DNA from: a bacterium ADurb.Bin243
GTDB lineage: Bacteria > Muiribacteriota > UBA9980
DNA length: 44,662 bases
Reading direction: 5' to 3'
NCBI GenBank assembly: GCA_002069765.1
Contig: MWBZ01000027.1
Span: forward strand, 1 to 44,662
Part shown: positions 25,990 through 33,871 of the stretch, one piece after another
Numbering within the stretch: the first letter of the stretch is position 1
Layout: each line of letters begins with the position of its first letter
The notes under the pieces: model-generated
The model's database searches: none
The model's input: only the letters and a program-made list of their open reading frames with translations
Told to the model about the DNA's origin: nothing
Program-made: the position numbers and the translations under genes

Positions 25990-26541
25990 CTAAACGAAAA
26001 GCTTCGTCCTGCGGTATATGGCCGCTGAAATATAGCTGACGACAAGAGCGGTAAGCATGCCGCTCACGGCGAACAATGAAAATCCCAGATAAAATATTTT
26101 ATCCAGCGGAAGCGGCTGGCTTAAGTAATAGTTATTCATCATATAAAGGTATGGAAGGCCCGTGGCGTAAATTACCACCTGGCCGGATACGACCGCTATG
26201 AATATATTTTTGAAAGAAGCTTCCTTCAATATTTCAAAAATGCGGCCTATCGCATAGGCGGCAAACACGAAGCCTATCAAAAACCCGAACGACGGCTGAA
26301 AAACGTATGTAAACCCTCCGCCTTTGGCGAAGACGGGAATCCCCGAAAGCCCCGTGAAAATATAGACGAGCTGAGAAAGGGCCCCGTAATAAGGGCCCAG
26401 AAGAATAGCCGCGAAAGAAACGAACATAACCTGCATCGTGACGGGAACGAAGGGGATAGGGATTTTAATAAAAGCTCCCACGGCCGTCAGCGCGGCAAAA
26501 AGCGCGGACAATATTAACATTTTAGTTTTCGATTTTTTCAT
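25990..26541 (-). CDS. bioY: Biotin transporter BioY
   Basis: About 183 residues. ATG 26541 is preferred over the ATG 15 nt earlier because GAAGG lies 8 nt upstream. Six hydrophobic helices with KIPIPFVPVTMQVMFVSFAA and then GGGFTYVFQPSFGFLIGFVF are diagnostic of BioY, the substrate-binding component of ECF-type biotin uptake. No EcfA/T genes are nearby, so it may work alone or with ECF components encoded elsewhere. No clear BirA site or riboswitch is visible upstream. A biotin-dependent-type carboxyltransferase lies 5 kb away. Confidence 0.93.
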   Translation of the reverse strand: MKKSKTKMLILSALFAALTAVGAFIKIPIPFVPVTMQVMFVSFAAILLGPYYGALSQLVYIFTGLSGIPVFAKGGGFTYVFQPSFGFLIGFVFAAYAIGRIFEILKEASFKNIFIAVVSGQVVIYATGLPYLYMMNNYYLSQPLPLDKIFYLGFSLFAVSGMLTALVVSYISAAIYRRTKLFV

Positions 26542-26652
26542 TTTAAAAACCTTCATGCTTATGATTTCGCGTTTTTTTATGCAATTTTACCACAATAAAA
26601 ATCCTTAAGCAACAAATAATTTAGCTATTTTATTCCCGGGTCCGCGCCGTTT

Positions 26653-26694
26653 GAAAAAAAATCGGGAAAACGCCTTTTAAAAGCGCCTTCCCGA
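26653..26694 (-). terminator. Terminator of the RND efflux operon
   Basis: TCGGGAAAACGC (26662-26673) pairs with GCGCCTTCCCGA (26683-26694), with a small internal mismatch; the minus strand continues into TTTTTTTT. A second small hairpin, GCCC-TTTCAC-GGGC (26718-26731), followed by T7 on the plus strand, lies between it and the RND stop. Nothing else is seen in 26557-26751. Confidence 0.85.
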
Positions 26695-26751
26695 ACAAAA
26701 CTAATTTATTAACGCACGCCCTTTCACGGGCTTTTTTTAAAAAAGTATGCC

Positions 26752-29700
26752 TCAGCGGTTTGCGGCGGTTCCGCGAACGAATCCCAGCATATCCTCGATC
26801 AGCGAATAAACCACCGGAACTACGACCAGAGTCAATATCGTAGATGTTATCAACCCGCCTATAACGCATATCGCCATGGGGCTTTGCATTTCAGAACCCG
26901 AGCCTTTCGCGAACGCTATCGGAAGCATACCGAAAACCATAGCGGCCGTAGTCATCAATATAGGCCTCAGCCTGGTCGGGCCGGCTTTGATTATCGCATC
27001 ATAGAGGGTAAAACCCCGGGCGCGAAGAGTGGCCGTGTAATCGACCAGAAGAATTGCGTTTTTGGCCACGAGGCCCATCAGCATAATCATTCCTATCAAG
27101 CTGATGATGCTCAGCTCTTTTCCGAATAGCAAAAGCCCGCCTATAGCTCCTATCATCGAAAGCGGAAGCGAGATCATGATCGTAAAAGGATGTATGAAAC
27201 TTTCAAACTGAGAGGCTATAATCATATACATCAGAACGATGCCGAGGCCCATCGCGAAGAAAATAGATTGAAAAGATTCCTGCATTTTCTCGAGCTTTCC
27301 GATCAGCACCATTGAATAACCGGGTTTAACGTTCATTTTTTTCATGAACCCCTTAACTTTTTCAAGGCCTTCGCCTGAAGATATCCCTTTCAGGTTGGAA
27401 TAAAAAGATATCTGACGCTGGCGGTTCGTGCGGGCGATCATAGACGGGCCGCTTTCTTCGTTTATAGTCACGAGGTTTTTAAGGTCTACCATAGCGCCCG
27501 ACTGCGATCTGACGAAGTAATTTTCGATGTTGGAAAGGTCTTTTCTCTCGTCGAGCTCGAGCCTAAGATTTATATCGTATTGATTTCCGCCGTCTTTGAA
27601 TTTAGACACTTTTTCTCCGCCGACCATAGTCCTTATGGCAGAAGCCAGCGACGCTATCGGAACATACAGCCTGGTGGCCGCGTTTCTGTTTATATAAACC
27701 CTGGCTTCAGGTTTTCCCGCTTTGTAATCGGTATCGATATCCACGAAACCGCCGTCTTTTTTCATTTCTTCAGCCATCTGTTTCGAATAGGCTTCGAGCT
27801 GTTTTAAATCCGGGCCCGCGAGGCCGAACTGCATCACAGCCTGGCGCCCGCTGCCCATGCTAATATCCGCCGCTTCTTCCACTGATATCATCATGCCTTT
27901 TATATCTTTAAATTTTTCGCGGCATTCTGCCATTATCTCGAATTGATCGGCGTCCATTCTTTGAGATTTAGGTATGAGTTCGACGTATATGGAGCCCGAA
28001 TTGGATTTCTCCTGCGAATCCGCGCCTATAGTGGAAAAAAACGATACTATTCTTTTATCGCTTCTTAAGATATTTTCAATCGTCGCCACGGCGGCCGCCG
28101 TATATTCGATAGAAGACCCGGTGGGAGTTTCGACGACGACGTTGAACTGGTCCTTGTCCTGTTTCGGCACGAACTCCGATTTTAAAAATTTAGCGCTGTA
28201 AAGGCTTCCGGCGAGCATGGCGACGCTTATTATTATTACGGTAAAGCGGAACTTCATGCTCAATTTCAAAAGCGATACGTAAGCGTTCTCTATATATTTT
28301 AAAATGGCCTCGACAAAATTATACATAGCCCCGTGCGTTTTAACCAGCTTCATATAGCGCGAGCAGAGCATCGGGGTCATCGTGAACGATACGAAAAGCG
28401 ATACCAGAACTGCGAACGTGACGGTCATGCCGAACTCATAAAAGAACTTTCCTATCAAGCCTTCCATGATAGCGACCGGCACGAAAACCACCACGATAGC
28501 GAAAGTCGTGGCCAGGACCGCGAGGCCTATTTCGGCCGTTCCAACGACAGCCGCTTCCATCGGGTCTTTTCCTTCTTCTTCCTGATGGCGGTATATATTT
28601 TCGAGCACGACTATCGCATCGTCTATAAGCATTCCTATAGAAAGCGACAGCGCGAGCATTGTAAGGTTATTGAACGTGAAATCGAGGTATTTCATCAGCG
28701 CGAAGGTAGTGACTACAGAAGTCGGCAGCGCCACGGCAGAAATAAGAGTGGTCCTTATGTTCCTCAGAAATACGAAAACTATTATTATGGCAAGGCCGCC
28801 TCCGAAAAACAGGTGGAAAAGCACTTCGTTGAATGAAAGTTTTACGAATTTAGACGAATCGGCGACCACCTTGAGTTCCGAACCGGGTTCGAGGCTCTTT
28901 CTTATCTTTTCGATCTCGGCTTTCACGGCGTCGGCAACTTTTACTATATTGGTGCCGCTCTGCTTTTTTATCTGCAGCGAAACCGCTTCAACGCCGTTCA
29001 AAGTGGCGTAGTTCACGCGGTCTTCGAGGCCGTCTTCGATCCTGGCGACGTCGCCGAGAGTCACGGCGTATCCGTTTTTATAGCCGATATAAAGGTCCTT
29101 AAACTCTTCGAAATTTTCGATCTCGCCCTTGACTTTCACCACTATGTCGCGGTTGCCCGTTTCGAGCTTTCCGCCTGGAATTTCGACATTTTCTGTAGTC
29201 AGCGCGCGTTTTACGTCTTCTATGGTAACTCCGTGCTGCAGCATTTTTTCCGTTGAAACCCATACCCTTATCTGCCTTTCGAGGCCGCCGATGATCTTTA
29301 CCGATCCCACGCCGGGGACTTTCTGGAGCCTTTCCTTGATTACGTCCTTGGCGTACCTGGTGGTTTCGCCTATAGGCGTTTTCGCCGAATAAACGACCGA
29401 CATGATTGCCGCGGCGCCGACGTCTATTTTTTCTATTATAGGCTCTTCGATATCGAGAGGCAGGGTCGACCTTATTCCGGAAACCTTGTCCCGCACGTCC
29501 TGGGCGACTATATCTATTTTTTTATCGAGGTCGAATTCTATGACGACCTGGCTCACGTTTTCAAGGGAATACGAAGTGACCTTTTTAACTCCGTTAATCG
29601 TATTGACCGCTTCTTCTATCTTGTCGGTGACTTTCATTTCCACCGTTTCCGGCGAGGCTCCCCTGAGCACGGTGACGACGGTGGCCATAGGCATTTCTAT

Positions 29701-29817
29701 GTCGGGGAACAGGTTGACGCCGATCTTGCCGTAGCTGATCGCGCCGAAAAGCACCATTACTGCGGTGACCATGGTTATAAAAACGGGCCGTTTTATGCTG
29801 ACTTCCGATAAAATCAT
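26752..29817 (-). CDS. RND-family efflux pump inner-membrane permease (AcrB/MdtC type)
   Basis: 1021 residues with the normal RND plan: first helix after [20 protein letters not shown], two large periplasmic loops, and TM4 motif [18 protein letters not shown] with the proton-relay pair D399/D400. The mid-protein and C-terminal helices are complete ([13 protein letters not shown]-like [33 protein letters not shown]). It exports drugs, solvents or metabolites from periplasm or inner membrane using the proton gradient. It follows its adaptor gene by 25 nt with AGGAAGG before ATG. No TolC-type outer-membrane gene is in the operon, so a TolC from elsewhere is needed. The probable local TetR repressor gene is disrupted. 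Confidence 0.95.
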   Translation of the reverse strand: MILSEVSIKRPVFITMVTAVMVLFGAISYGKIGVNLFPDIEMPMATVVTVLRGASPETVEMKVTDKIEEAVNTINGVKKVTSYSLENVSQVVIEFDLDKKIDIVAQDVRDKVSGIRSTLPLDIEEPIIEKIDVGAAAIMSVVYSAKTPIGETTRYAKDVIKERLQKVPGVGSVKIIGGLERQIRVWVSTEKMLQHGVTIEDVKRALTTENVEIPGGKLETGNRDIVVKVKGEIENFEEFKDLYIGYKNGYAVTLGDVARIEDGLEDRVNYATLNGVEAVSLQIKKQSGTNIVKVADAVKAEIEKIRKSLEPGSELKVVADSSKFVKLSFNEVLFHLFFGGGLAIIIVFVFLRNIRTTLISAVALPTSVVTTFALMKYLDFTFNNLTMLALSLSIGMLIDDAIVVLENIYRHQEEEGKDPMEAAVVGTAEIGLAVLATTFAIVVVFVPVAIMEGLIGKFFYEFGMTVTFAVLVSLFVSFTMTPMLCSRYMKLVKTHGAMYNFVEAILKYIENAYVSLLKLSMKFRFTVIIISVAMLAGSLYSAKFLKSEFVPKQDKDQFNVVVETPTGSSIEYTAAAVATIENILRSDKRIVSFFSTIGADSQEKSNSGSIYVELIPKSQRMDADQFEIMAECREKFKDIKGMMISVEEAADISMGSGRQAVMQFGLAGPDLKQLEAYSKQMAEEMKKDGGFVDIDTDYKAGKPEARVYINRNAATRLYVPIASLASAIRTMVGGEKVSKFKDGGNQYDINLRLELDERKDLSNIENYFVRSQSGAMVDLKNLVTINEESGPSMIARTNRQRQISFYSNLKGISSGEGLEKVKGFMKKMNVKPGYSMVLIGKLEKMQESFQSIFFAMGLGIVLMYMIIASQFESFIHPFTIMISLPLSMIGAIGGLLLFGKELSIISLIGMIMLMGLVAKNAILLVDYTATLRARGFTLYDAIIKAGPTRLRPILMTTAAMVFGMLPIAFAKGSGSEMQSPMAICVIGGLITSTILTLVVVPVVYSLIEDMLGFVRGTAANR

Positions 29818-29842
29818 TTAAAATCCTTCCTCTTTAAAGCGC

Positions 29843-30697
29843 TTACTGGCGGCTTGATTTATTTTGCCCTTCGACTATATTGCGGCTTATCGCTTTTACG
29901 CCGGAATTCAAATCCGCTTCGAGAGCTAAAACTCCCTTAATGAACATGCCGGCTTTTATGGCGTGGTCTATATTTTTTATAGTCACGACTATTTCGAAAG
30001 AATGATTGACGCTGTCGCCCATCGGATTTACCGCGTACACCTCGCCCGAAAAAACGTTTTCGGGGCAGTGCTCGAGCGTGACTTTTATTTTGCCGCCGAT
30101 CTTCACTTTATTTATGAATTTTTCCGGGACCTTGAAATGCGCTTTTATGGTGTCTATGTTCACTATTTCAACGACCGGTTTTCCCTTGTCTACATATTCG
30201 CCCGCGTTAAAATATTTTTTTGATATTATTCCGTCGAAAGGGGCTATGATAGAGGCGTCTTCGATAGTCTTTTCGGCGATGCGCAGGTTCGACCTGGTAA
30301 GCTCGAGCGAAGCGTAAGCCGAATCCTTTGAAAATACCGCGTTGTCCCTGGCCTGAGCGGAAGTGGCGTTTCTGCTGTAAAGGTCGGTCATTCTTTTACT
30401 TTCCGCCGAAGCGTGAGCGCTCGATATTTCGGCCAGCTTCACCTGTTTTCTAAGAACGTTGGCCGTAAGTTCGAAATCTTTTTTATTTATCATTATAATG
30501 ACTTCGCCGCTTTTAACCCTGACGCCCTCGATTTCCGGCAGGAAATCTATGGTGCCCGGCACTTTAGTCGAAATGACGGCTCTGGTGAAAGGCATTGTGG
30601 TTCCATAAATTATGATCTCATTGCCCTCGGCGTAAGCCGCGCCCGCAATAAAAATAACCGCCGCAACGGCGGCGATCAATAAAAGGCTTTTTTTCAT
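29843..30697 (-). CDS. RND periplasmic adaptor (membrane fusion protein, HlyD/AcrA-like)
   Basis: 284 residues. Signal peptide KKSLLLIAAVAAVIFIAGAA, then lipoyl/barrel-sandwich halves (TKVPGTIDFLPEIEGVRVKS and SIIAPFDGIISKKYFNAGEY) around a short alpha-hairpin, then a beta-barrel with GKIKVTLEHCPENVFSG. It is shorter than AcrA (about 370), with a short hairpin and no Cys lipobox. It links the RND pump to the outer-membrane channel. ATG 30697 has GGAG 8 nt upstream. The promoter and three palindromic operators lie between it and the divergent TetR gene. Confidence 0.92.
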   Translation of the reverse strand: MKKSLLLIAAVAAVIFIAGAAYAEGNEIIIYGTTMPFTRAVISTKVPGTIDFLPEIEGVRVKSGEVIIMINKKDFELTANVLRKQVKLAEISSAHASAESKRMTDLYSRNATSAQARDNAVFSKDSAYASLELTRSNLRIAEKTIEDASIIAPFDGIISKKYFNAGEYVDKGKPVVEIVNIDTIKAHFKVPEKFINKVKIGGKIKVTLEHCPENVFSGEVYAVNPMGDSVNHSFEIVVTIKNIDHAIKAGMFIKGVLALEADLNSGVKAISRNIVEGQNKSSRQ

Positions 30698-30732
30698 GGA
30701 TAACGCTCCTTTTTATTTATCGTTCTTTTTTC

Positions 30733-30745
30733 GAACGCTTGTTCT
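30733..30745. promoter_or_regulatory. TetR-type operator 1
   Basis: GAACGCTTGTTCT with arms GAAC-N4-GTTC. It sits a few nt after the predicted start of the efflux operon transcript, a classical repressor position. The same 13 nt recur at 30958-30970. Confidence 0.75.
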
Positions 30746-30755
30746 ACTTATTTTT

Positions 30756-30784
30756 ATTCTAGCAAAAAAACGCAAAATTGTCAA
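30756..30784 (-). promoter_or_regulatory. Efflux operon promoter
   Basis: Minus strand TTGACA (30779-30784), 17-nt spacer, TAGAAT (30756-30761). Palindromes lie on both sides of it. Confidence 0.88.
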
Positions 30785-30792
30785 CAATTTTA

Positions 30793-30806
30793 TGAACATG
30801 CGTTCA
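30793..30806. promoter_or_regulatory. TetR-type operator 2
   Basis: TGAACATGCGTTCA, a perfect 5-bp-arm palindrome of the same GAAC-N4-GTTC form but with a different centre, 9 nt upstream of the efflux -35. Confidence 0.65.
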
Positions 30807-30921
30807 ATTTATCGTCAAAAACACCATTAAAATTAACACTTTAAAAATATTTTTTTAATTTTTTAAAATGAATTATCGTTCATAATTATCGTAAAAAAAT
30901 TGAAGTTTTAAAAATTTGAAG

Positions 30922-30950
30922 TTGACTTTTAAATTTATAAGTGTTAAATT
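30922..30950 (+). promoter_or_regulatory. TetR gene promoter
   Basis: TTGACT (30922-30927), 17-nt spacer, TAAATT (30945-30950). Operator 3 begins about 7 nt downstream, at the predicted start site. Confidence 0.65.
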
Positions 30951-30956
30951 AATAGA

Positions 30957-30970
30957 AGAACGCTTGTTCT
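30957..30970. promoter_or_regulatory. TetR-type operator 3
   Basis: AGAACGCTTGTTCT, a perfect AGAAC-N4-GTTCT palindrome, identical over 13 nt to operator 1. It lies at the start of the TetR transcript, fitting autorepression. Confidence 0.75.
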
Positions 30971-30993
30971 AAAAAAAGAAAGAAGGTAATTTT

Positions 30994-31665
30994 ATGGAAC
31001 GCGGCATTATCAAAAGCGAAAACCCTTAAAAAAAAGACGCCGTTTTAAAAGCCGCAATAGAGATTTTTTCGAAAAAAGGCTATCCCGCCGCCACTATACG
31101 GGAAATAGGCGCAAGAGCCGGAGTTTCTACAGGTACAATATATTTTTATTTCAAAAACAAAGCCGAAATATTAAAAGAAATATTCAAGCGCATGGACCAT
31201 ATACCGATCGAATCTTTCGTCGAAAGCAAAGGCCCTCTGCCTGAAACTAAAATTTTCGAGGAAATATGCCGCGAATCCTTTAAATTTATCGCGCAAGATT
31301 TCAAGCTGGTAATGCTTTTTATGAACGAATCCATAAATTCTCCGAAGTTGAGCGATTTTTTTTACGACGAATTTTCGCAGAGCGTATCCGGTATGGCAAA
31401 CGTTTTCGAAAAATATTCAAAAAAAGGAATATTTCGGCGGCGCAACCATAAAGAAACCGCCATCTTCACTTTAATGTCAATTCTTTCGCTCGCCATCTTC
31501 AAAGAAGGCCCTTTCAAACGCCAGTTAAAGAGCCTCCAATACGAAGACTGCGTTAAAACGATTTCCGACATATTATTGAACGGCCTTCTGAGTAAAAAAG
31601 CCGGCAGCCCCGCAATCGGCCCGGCCGCTATCAAACCAGCAGAACGGGGCCGCCACCGCCGCTGA
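30994..31665 (+). pseudogene. TetR/AcrR-family repressor, in-frame stop at codon 12
   Basis: From ATG 30994 (AAGG 7 nt upstream) the frame reads MERGIIKSENP, TAA (31027-31029), then KKDAVLKAAIEIFSKKGYPA, TIREIGARAGVSTGTIYFYF and KNKAEILKEIF: a complete TetR helix-turn-helix in one frame. The ligand domain continues to 31665 without further breaks. The next in-frame ATG (31192) lies after the DNA-binding domain, so re-initiation there would give a protein that cannot bind DNA. One base change (for example AAA to TAA) would create the stop. The intact remainder suggests a recent mutation, an assembly error or recoding. Its end overlaps the convergent carboxyltransferase by 35 nt. Confidence 0.88.
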
Positions 31666-33022
31666 GTTCGCCCGGCAGGCCGTTTAAAAACCCGGCTATT
31701 TTCGGCCGCAGGGAGCAGATATCTACGATCCCGTCAAGAAGGCCCATATCCAATAGTTTTTGCGGATTCCCCGCGGCGTTTATCATTTCGCTCATAGATT
31801 TCCTTTCCGCGTCAGACATTTCCCGCGCCAAAAGCTTTTCGGCTACCGACTTTCCGTATATGGATATCACCGCTTCCGGCAGGGCTATAAAGCATTCAGG
31901 ATCGAAGCCGGGACCCGCCATGGCATAAACGCCGGCGGTATAGTTCCTGCGCAGCGTTATCGAAATTTTAGGGACGCACGAATTGGCTATGGCGGAAAAA
32001 AGCAACGCGCCGTCCTTGATTATGGCGTTTCTTTCAACTTCGGGCCCGACCATGAAGCCCGGAACGTCCGCCAGGAATACCAGTGGAATGCCGTAAGCCG
32101 AGCATATCGAAATAAAATGCGCCGATTTCCTGCACGATTCAGGAAAAAGCAGCCCGCCGCGCGCGCACGAGTTATTGGCGATAAATCCCGCGACACGGCC
32201 TTCTACTCGGCCAAATCCGGTAATAAGCTCGGCGGCGTAACCTTTTCTTAATTCGAAAAAAGACCCCGAATCGACTATTCCCTTTATCACTTCGTGGGTA
32301 TCGAAGGCGAAGTTCGGATTTGCCGGAATGGTAGCCTTCATCTTATCGCCGCCGTATTCGGGCGCCGCTTTTTCTTTTTCCAAAGAGCCCGGCATATAAT
32401 CAAAATATTTACGCACCCATTCGAACGCGCAGCTTTCATCTTCGGCCACGTTATCGATGGACCCGGAAATGTTGTAATGCATATCGGGCCCGCCAAGTTC
32501 GTCATAATCCACTTTTCTGCCCATTATCTTTTCCACGACGTCGGGACGGCCGATATTCATTCCGCCGTTACGGGTCATTACAGCCGTGTCGCACAGCTCG
32601 ACCGGAAAAGTCATAGAAGCGCCGAGCCGGTTTAAAACTACCGCGACCTGCGGAACTTTTCCGGAAAGTTTCGAGTGCATGAAATAAAAACGGCCCATGC
32701 CGCGCCTGTCAAGGAGCAATTTTACCGGGTCCCGCGGAAAAGGGCTTCTATCGTTAGATTTATGCTGCGCCGGCATGTCCATTATTAAAACGACCGGCGT
32801 TTTAGTTTCAAAAGCTTTTTCGAGCAGCGCGATATGGTCGCCGACTCCCGGAAAAAGGCTCTCAGCGCGGCAAACCGGATCGACGAAAGAGGCCATTATC
32901 TTGCGGCCGTTAACCTGTCCCGCGCCTGTAACGAAACCGTTAGACATCTCAGCCGTAAATTTTTCGAACGAACCGCCGTCGAAAAGTTTGGCGATTCTTT
33001 CATTTATAATATTTTCATTCAT
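31631..33022 (-). CDS. Acyl-CoA carboxyltransferase subunit (propionyl-CoA carboxylase beta / decarboxylase alpha type)
   Basis: 463 residues with two crotonase-fold halves: N-terminal FTAEMSNGFVTGAGQVNGRK with LNRLGASMTFPVELCDTAVM, and C-terminal ITGFGRVEGRVAGFIANNSC with VFLADVPGFMVGPEVERNAI and AGVYAMAGPGFDPECFIALP. It transfers carboxyl between biotin and an acyl-CoA. It is a little shorter than the usual roughly 510 residues. No biotin carboxylase or biotin-carrier gene is in the window, so partners must be elsewhere. It is the last gene of the six-gene operon, 18 nt after the ThiF-like gene. The acyl substrate is unknown. Confidence 0.88.
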   Translation of the reverse strand: MNENIINERIAKLFDGGSFEKFTAEMSNGFVTGAGQVNGRKIMASFVDPVCRAESLFPGVGDHIALLEKAFETKTPVVLIMDMPAQHKSNDRSPFPRDPVKLLLDRRGMGRFYFMHSKLSGKVPQVAVVLNRLGASMTFPVELCDTAVMTRNGGMNIGRPDVVEKIMGRKVDYDELGGPDMHYNISGSIDNVAEDESCAFEWVRKYFDYMPGSLEKEKAAPEYGGDKMKATIPANPNFAFDTHEVIKGIVDSGSFFELRKGYAAELITGFGRVEGRVAGFIANNSCARGGLLFPESCRKSAHFISICSAYGIPLVFLADVPGFMVGPEVERNAIIKDGALLFSAIANSCVPKISITLRRNYTAGVYAMAGPGFDPECFIALPEAVISIYGKSVAEKLLAREMSDAERKSMSEMINAAGNPQKLLDMGLLDGIVDICSLRPKIAGFLNGLPGELSGGGGPVLLV

Positions 33023-33040
33023 GTTAATTCTGTTTCCCCT

Positions 33041-33841
33041 TTATTTGCATGGATTGAATATCGAATAATTCCGGTTGAAAAGATCGAGATAAATGATATC
33101 GGGAACCACTACCAGGTCTTCTTTTTTTCTTTTGCCGGTAATGATAAGCGCGATCTCGAGCCCCGTTATTGCGCCCGAAAGCTGCGCGGAAGCTCCGTTA
33201 GTGGAAAGATACCCGATGCGGCCGGATTCGAAATCCCTGTAAAATTGAGGTAAGATACCGGCGGGCATAAGTTTTTCCATCGAAAGTTTAAAATTTTTAT
33301 AAAGAGCCGGATCGGCCGGAGCGCCGTAATAGTCTTCCATGGTCATTCCCGAAGGGGAAAATATCATCAGCGACGCGCCGAAGCCCGGAATCGGCGACGA
33401 AAACACATATTGCCCGTTGGCGCGGGCGCGCTCGTGCAAAAGCTGCTTGTGATTGAAGCCGGCATAGTCTATCGCGTCGATAACGGCGTCCGCGCCTTTA
33501 ATAAATTCTTCAATTTCCGCGATAGTTTCAGCGGCCTTCGTATAAGTTTTTATTTTCATGTGAGGGTTTATGTCTTTTAAAATTTCCGCGGTGGCCGCGG
33601 CCTTATTTTTTCCGAGCGTGCTCATCATGGCGCCATACTGCCTGTTCAAATCAGGTTCGTCGAATATTCCGGGGTCCATTATCCTCAATTCTCCGACGCC
33701 CTGGCGCGCCAGAGCGACCGCCTGATAGCTGCCGACACCGCCCACGCCGGCTACCGCTACGACGGCGTTCTTTAATCTTCGCTGTTCCGCTTCGGTAAAA
33801 AGGCCTATATTTCTAGAGTATATTTTATCGTATTCTATCAT
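33041..33841 (-). CDS. ThiF/MoeB/HesA-like E1 adenylyltransferase-fold protein
   Basis: 266 residues. VAVAGVGGVGSYQAVALARQ is the nucleotide-binding loop (about 29-48); RIMDPGIFDEPDLNRQYGAM holds the Asp and Asn-Arg-Gln of E1-like enzymes; ADAVIDAIDYAGFNHKQLL is the family's Asp-containing stretch. Family members adenylate the C-terminal Gly of ubiquitin-like proteins or modify tRNA. The only cysteine is Cys265, next to the C-terminus, so the usual catalytic Cys and the zinc CxxC pairs are missing. That suggests adenylation without a thioester step. No ubiquitin-like partner is in the window. Gaps to its neighbours are 30 and 18 nt. Confidence 0.88.
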   Translation of the reverse strand: MIEYDKIYSRNIGLFTEAEQRRLKNAVVAVAGVGGVGSYQAVALARQGVGELRIMDPGIFDEPDLNRQYGAMMSTLGKNKAAATAEILKDINPHMKIKTYTKAAETIAEIEEFIKGADAVIDAIDYAGFNHKQLLHERARANGQYVFSSPIPGFGASLMIFSPSGMTMEDYYGAPADPALYKNFKLSMEKLMPAGILPQFYRDFESGRIGYLSTNGASAQLSGAITGLEIALIITGKRKKEDLVVVPDIIYLDLFNRNYSIFNPCK

Positions 33842-33871
33842 CTGAAACCTCTTTTCTTTATCATGCGCGTT

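Noticed and set aside
7297-31665. Reassigned UAA codon (alternative genetic code) to explain the two in-frame stops
   Set aside because: rpsL, rpsG, yjcH and others end with TAA at their normal C-termini, so UAA is a working stop here.
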